This document shows positions 62,139-64,000 of a DNA stretch of 64,000 nt, piece by piece (positions within the stretch are counted from its first letter, which is position 1; each line of letters opens with the position of its first letter). The notes beneath the pieces are model-generated. The model was given only the letters and a program-made list of their open reading frames with translations. It was not told the DNA's origin and ran no database searches. The position numbers and the translations under genes were made by a program. Location of the stretch: the NCBI GenBank assembly GCA_023484805.1, contig JAMDAM010000021.1, forward strand, positions 30,131 to 94,130. Direction: 5' to 3'. The stretch comes from Thermoplasmatota archaeon. Its GTDB lineage: Archaea > Thermoplasmatota > Thermoplasmata > Thermoplasmatales > Thermoplasmataceae.

Positions 62139-63917
62139 TCAAGAACCTCCCGCGAAGAACTGTCTTATGACCGGATGCATCTCCATCAGTTGCTCCCTGC
62201 CCATAGCTTCGTATGTCTGTATGACTATGCCTACGGCAAGCAGGAGACCTGTTCCGCTGGTATCGCCAACAGTGCCTATCAGGTTTGCGCTTGCTGCAAG
62301 CAGTCCCACAGCGGCACCACTGAACACGGTAATCGTTGGTATGTATTTTGAAAGCACCTTTTCCATTACCTTTGGATCACGCCTGAAGCCGGGGATCTGC
62401 ATGCCGCTGGACTGGATCTGCTTAGCGACGGAGCTGGCCCCCATGTTGGTTGTCTCGATCCAGAACTTAGCGAATATGACCGATGCTACCACCATGAATA
62501 GCACAAACACCAGTATGTGCACTCCCTCTTCCCATGGAGCATGCCCCAGAAGTATGCTCTGGCTGGATGCCGGCTGCAGGATAGGAAACAGCCAGTCCGA
62601 CAGTCCGTTTGGGGTGAAGAGGTAGAATGCCAACCCTCCGGTTGGCGTTGTACTCTGCAGGACGTTTGACCCGTAGCTAGCAATCATGGCTGCGCTCGGA
62701 TATGATCCGAGAAGCGCATTGTGGCCGAGTATGGGTATCTTGCTGAGTACAGGGCTGCTCCAGAAGAGCAGTGTCCACATAGAAACGTTAGCAAGCAGGG
62801 CAGTAGCCAGAATCACGGGTATATTGGAAGCATAGAACAGCTGGATGGGATAACGCCCCCTGGCACCCCTGACCCTTTCATGAGCTATTGGCAACTCTAT
62901 CTTGCTGCTCTGGAAATATGCAACTATAAAGAAAATAAGAAGCGTGCCGACCAGCGCAATCATTGGATTTGGCTGCTGGAAAAGCACCTGTACGCCTCCG
63001 TTACTGTACATATAGCTTGCGGAGGAGTGAGTGATTATGTATATCATCTTTGGCAGCGCTCCCGCCGGGGTGTTAGTAGTAATATTCAGAGGGAGGCCCG
63101 CTGTCTGTGGGAGCCAGTTGAATGTCCCGGTGAAAAGCTGCTGAGACACTCCAGCTGCTATAAACAGGGAAATTCCTGACCCGATTCCGTATTTGGAAAC
63201 AACCTCATCCATCAGGAATACAAGGTACGAACCAAGGAAAAGCTGCAGGATTATGATTGTCTGCGAAAGGAATTCCCCATACCCGGGTATAGCGGCATTT
63301 ATAGACGATACCAGACCGGCGTCAGGCACAAGATACCCGAAAGCCTGTGGTATTGCCTCAACGAATATCATTACGATGACAAGGAGCTTCTGGGTACCCT
63401 GGTATATGGCTTTGTCTTCGGAGTTCTGCAGGTCGATGTTGAATATCTTTGCTCCGGCAAACAGCTGCATAACTATGCTTGCTGTGACTATTGGCCCTAT
63501 TCCCAGATCCATCAGGGAACCGGACGCACCGGCAAAGATAGCCCTGAATGACGCAAAAACATCAATTGTCTGGGATGCGTTCAGCCCGTAAATGTAGATA
63601 TTGGTAAGAGCAAAATAGAGAATCACGACAATCGCGGTCCACATCAATTTGTACTTGAATTCAACGTGACCCTTTGCCTTCTTCACGGCCGGAAGTTTGG
63701 CAGTAAGTCCCTCAATGCCGTAAAGCTTGCTCTTCTTTGGTCCCTTGTAACTTACTATGAGGTATGTTATGTAAAACAGCGGCGAAACAAGGAGTGCGGC
63801 GATAAAGAGCTTGAATCCCGTGTAACCGCTAAAGTAATAAAAACCTGCAATGACAAATGCAAATATTATGATGATGGGAATTGCTGTACGATTATTCCGC
63901 TGTATCTCCGCCGCCAT
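62139..63917 (-). CDS. secY: Protein translocase subunit SecY with N-terminal extension
   Basis: SLMDLGIGPIVTASIVMQLFAG, VSKYGIGSGISLFIAAGVSQQLFTG, RVRGARGRYPIQLFYASNIPVILATALLAN; located between rpl15 and adkA. Confidence 0.96.
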   Translation of the reverse strand: MAAEIQRNNRTAIPIIIIFAFVIAGFYYFSGYTGFKLFIAALLVSPLFYITYLIVSYKGPKKSKLYGIEGLTAKLPAVKKAKGHVEFKYKLMWTAIVVILYFALTNIYIYGLNASQTIDVFASFRAIFAGASGSLMDLGIGPIVTASIVMQLFAGAKIFNIDLQNSEDKAIYQGTQKLLVIVMIFVEAIPQAFGYLVPDAGLVSSINAAIPGYGEFLSQTIIILQLFLGSYLVFLMDEVVSKYGIGSGISLFIAAGVSQQLFTGTFNWLPQTAGLPLNITTNTPAGALPKMIYIITHSSASYMYSNGGVQVLFQQPNPMIALVGTLLIFFIVAYFQSSKIELPIAHERVRGARGRYPIQLFYASNIPVILATALLANVSMWTLLFWSSPVLSKIPILGHNALLGSYPSAAMIASYGSNVLQSTTPTGGLAFYLFTPNGLSDWLFPILQPASSQSILLGHAPWEEGVHILVFVLFMVVASVIFAKFWIETTNMGASSVAKQIQSSGMQIPGFRRDPKVMEKVLSKYIPTITVFSGAAVGLLAASANLIGTVGDTSGTGLLLAVGIVIQTYEAMGREQLMEMHPVIRQFFAGGS

Positions 63918-64000
63918 TTACCTCTACCGTAGTTCCGAAAGTGGAAAGCTTACTTATAGCCTTTTCCGTTGCTTTCTCGACCTTTATGACACATTTTTTG
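63892..64000 (-). CDS. rpl15: 50S ribosomal protein L15, C-terminal part (truncated by window edge)
   Basis: Reverse-complement translation ...KKCVIKVEKATEKAISKLSTFGTTVEVNGGGDTAE*; immediately upstream of secY as in the spc operon. Confidence 0.7.
   Translation of the reverse strand, partial: KKCVIKVEKATEKAISKLSTFGTTVEVNGGGDTAE

Noticed and set aside
61888-62625. 245-aa + strand ORF
   Set aside because: Antisense to secY and adkA; Met/Ser/Pro-rich mirror translation without homology signal.

Overview
Gene-dense, chromosome-type archaeal DNA, most likely Thermoplasmata (inferred from gene content only). Informational and metabolic operons dominate: rps13-rps4-rps11-rpoD; aIF1A-RIO1-KH; rpoH-rpoB-rpoA1-rpoA2-nusA; L44e-S27e-aIF2alpha-Nop10-PAC2; Zn-ribbon/aEF1B; LSm-L37e-purF; and rpl15(partial)-secY-adkA-DUF106-cmk-cbf5-nop5. 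Other blocks are a heme cluster (hemL-hemC-hemD, heme O synthase, CopD-like and polytopic membrane proteins), prpD-prpB, an ADP-forming acyl-CoA synthetase plus indolepyruvate oxidoreductase block, otsA-otsB, and DNA topoisomerase VI A/B. RNA genes are an initiator tRNA-Met, a tRNA-Lys and a stand-alone 5S rRNA (minus strand). Two short ribosomal/Zn-ribbon genes absent from the ORF track were recovered. Accessory signal is limited. It comprises a vapBC-like locus with a 24-bp perfect palindrome at the antitoxin start and a broken toxin gene, some gene relics, long out-of-frame overlaps (cbf5/nop5, L37e/purF), N-terminal extensions on SecY and RpoA2, and a 1239-aa TPR protein overlapping an M50-type membrane protease. 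No CRISPR array, intact IS element, prophage or clear defence island was seen. I did not find a convincing, wholly novel multi-gene system; the best leads are listed with tests.
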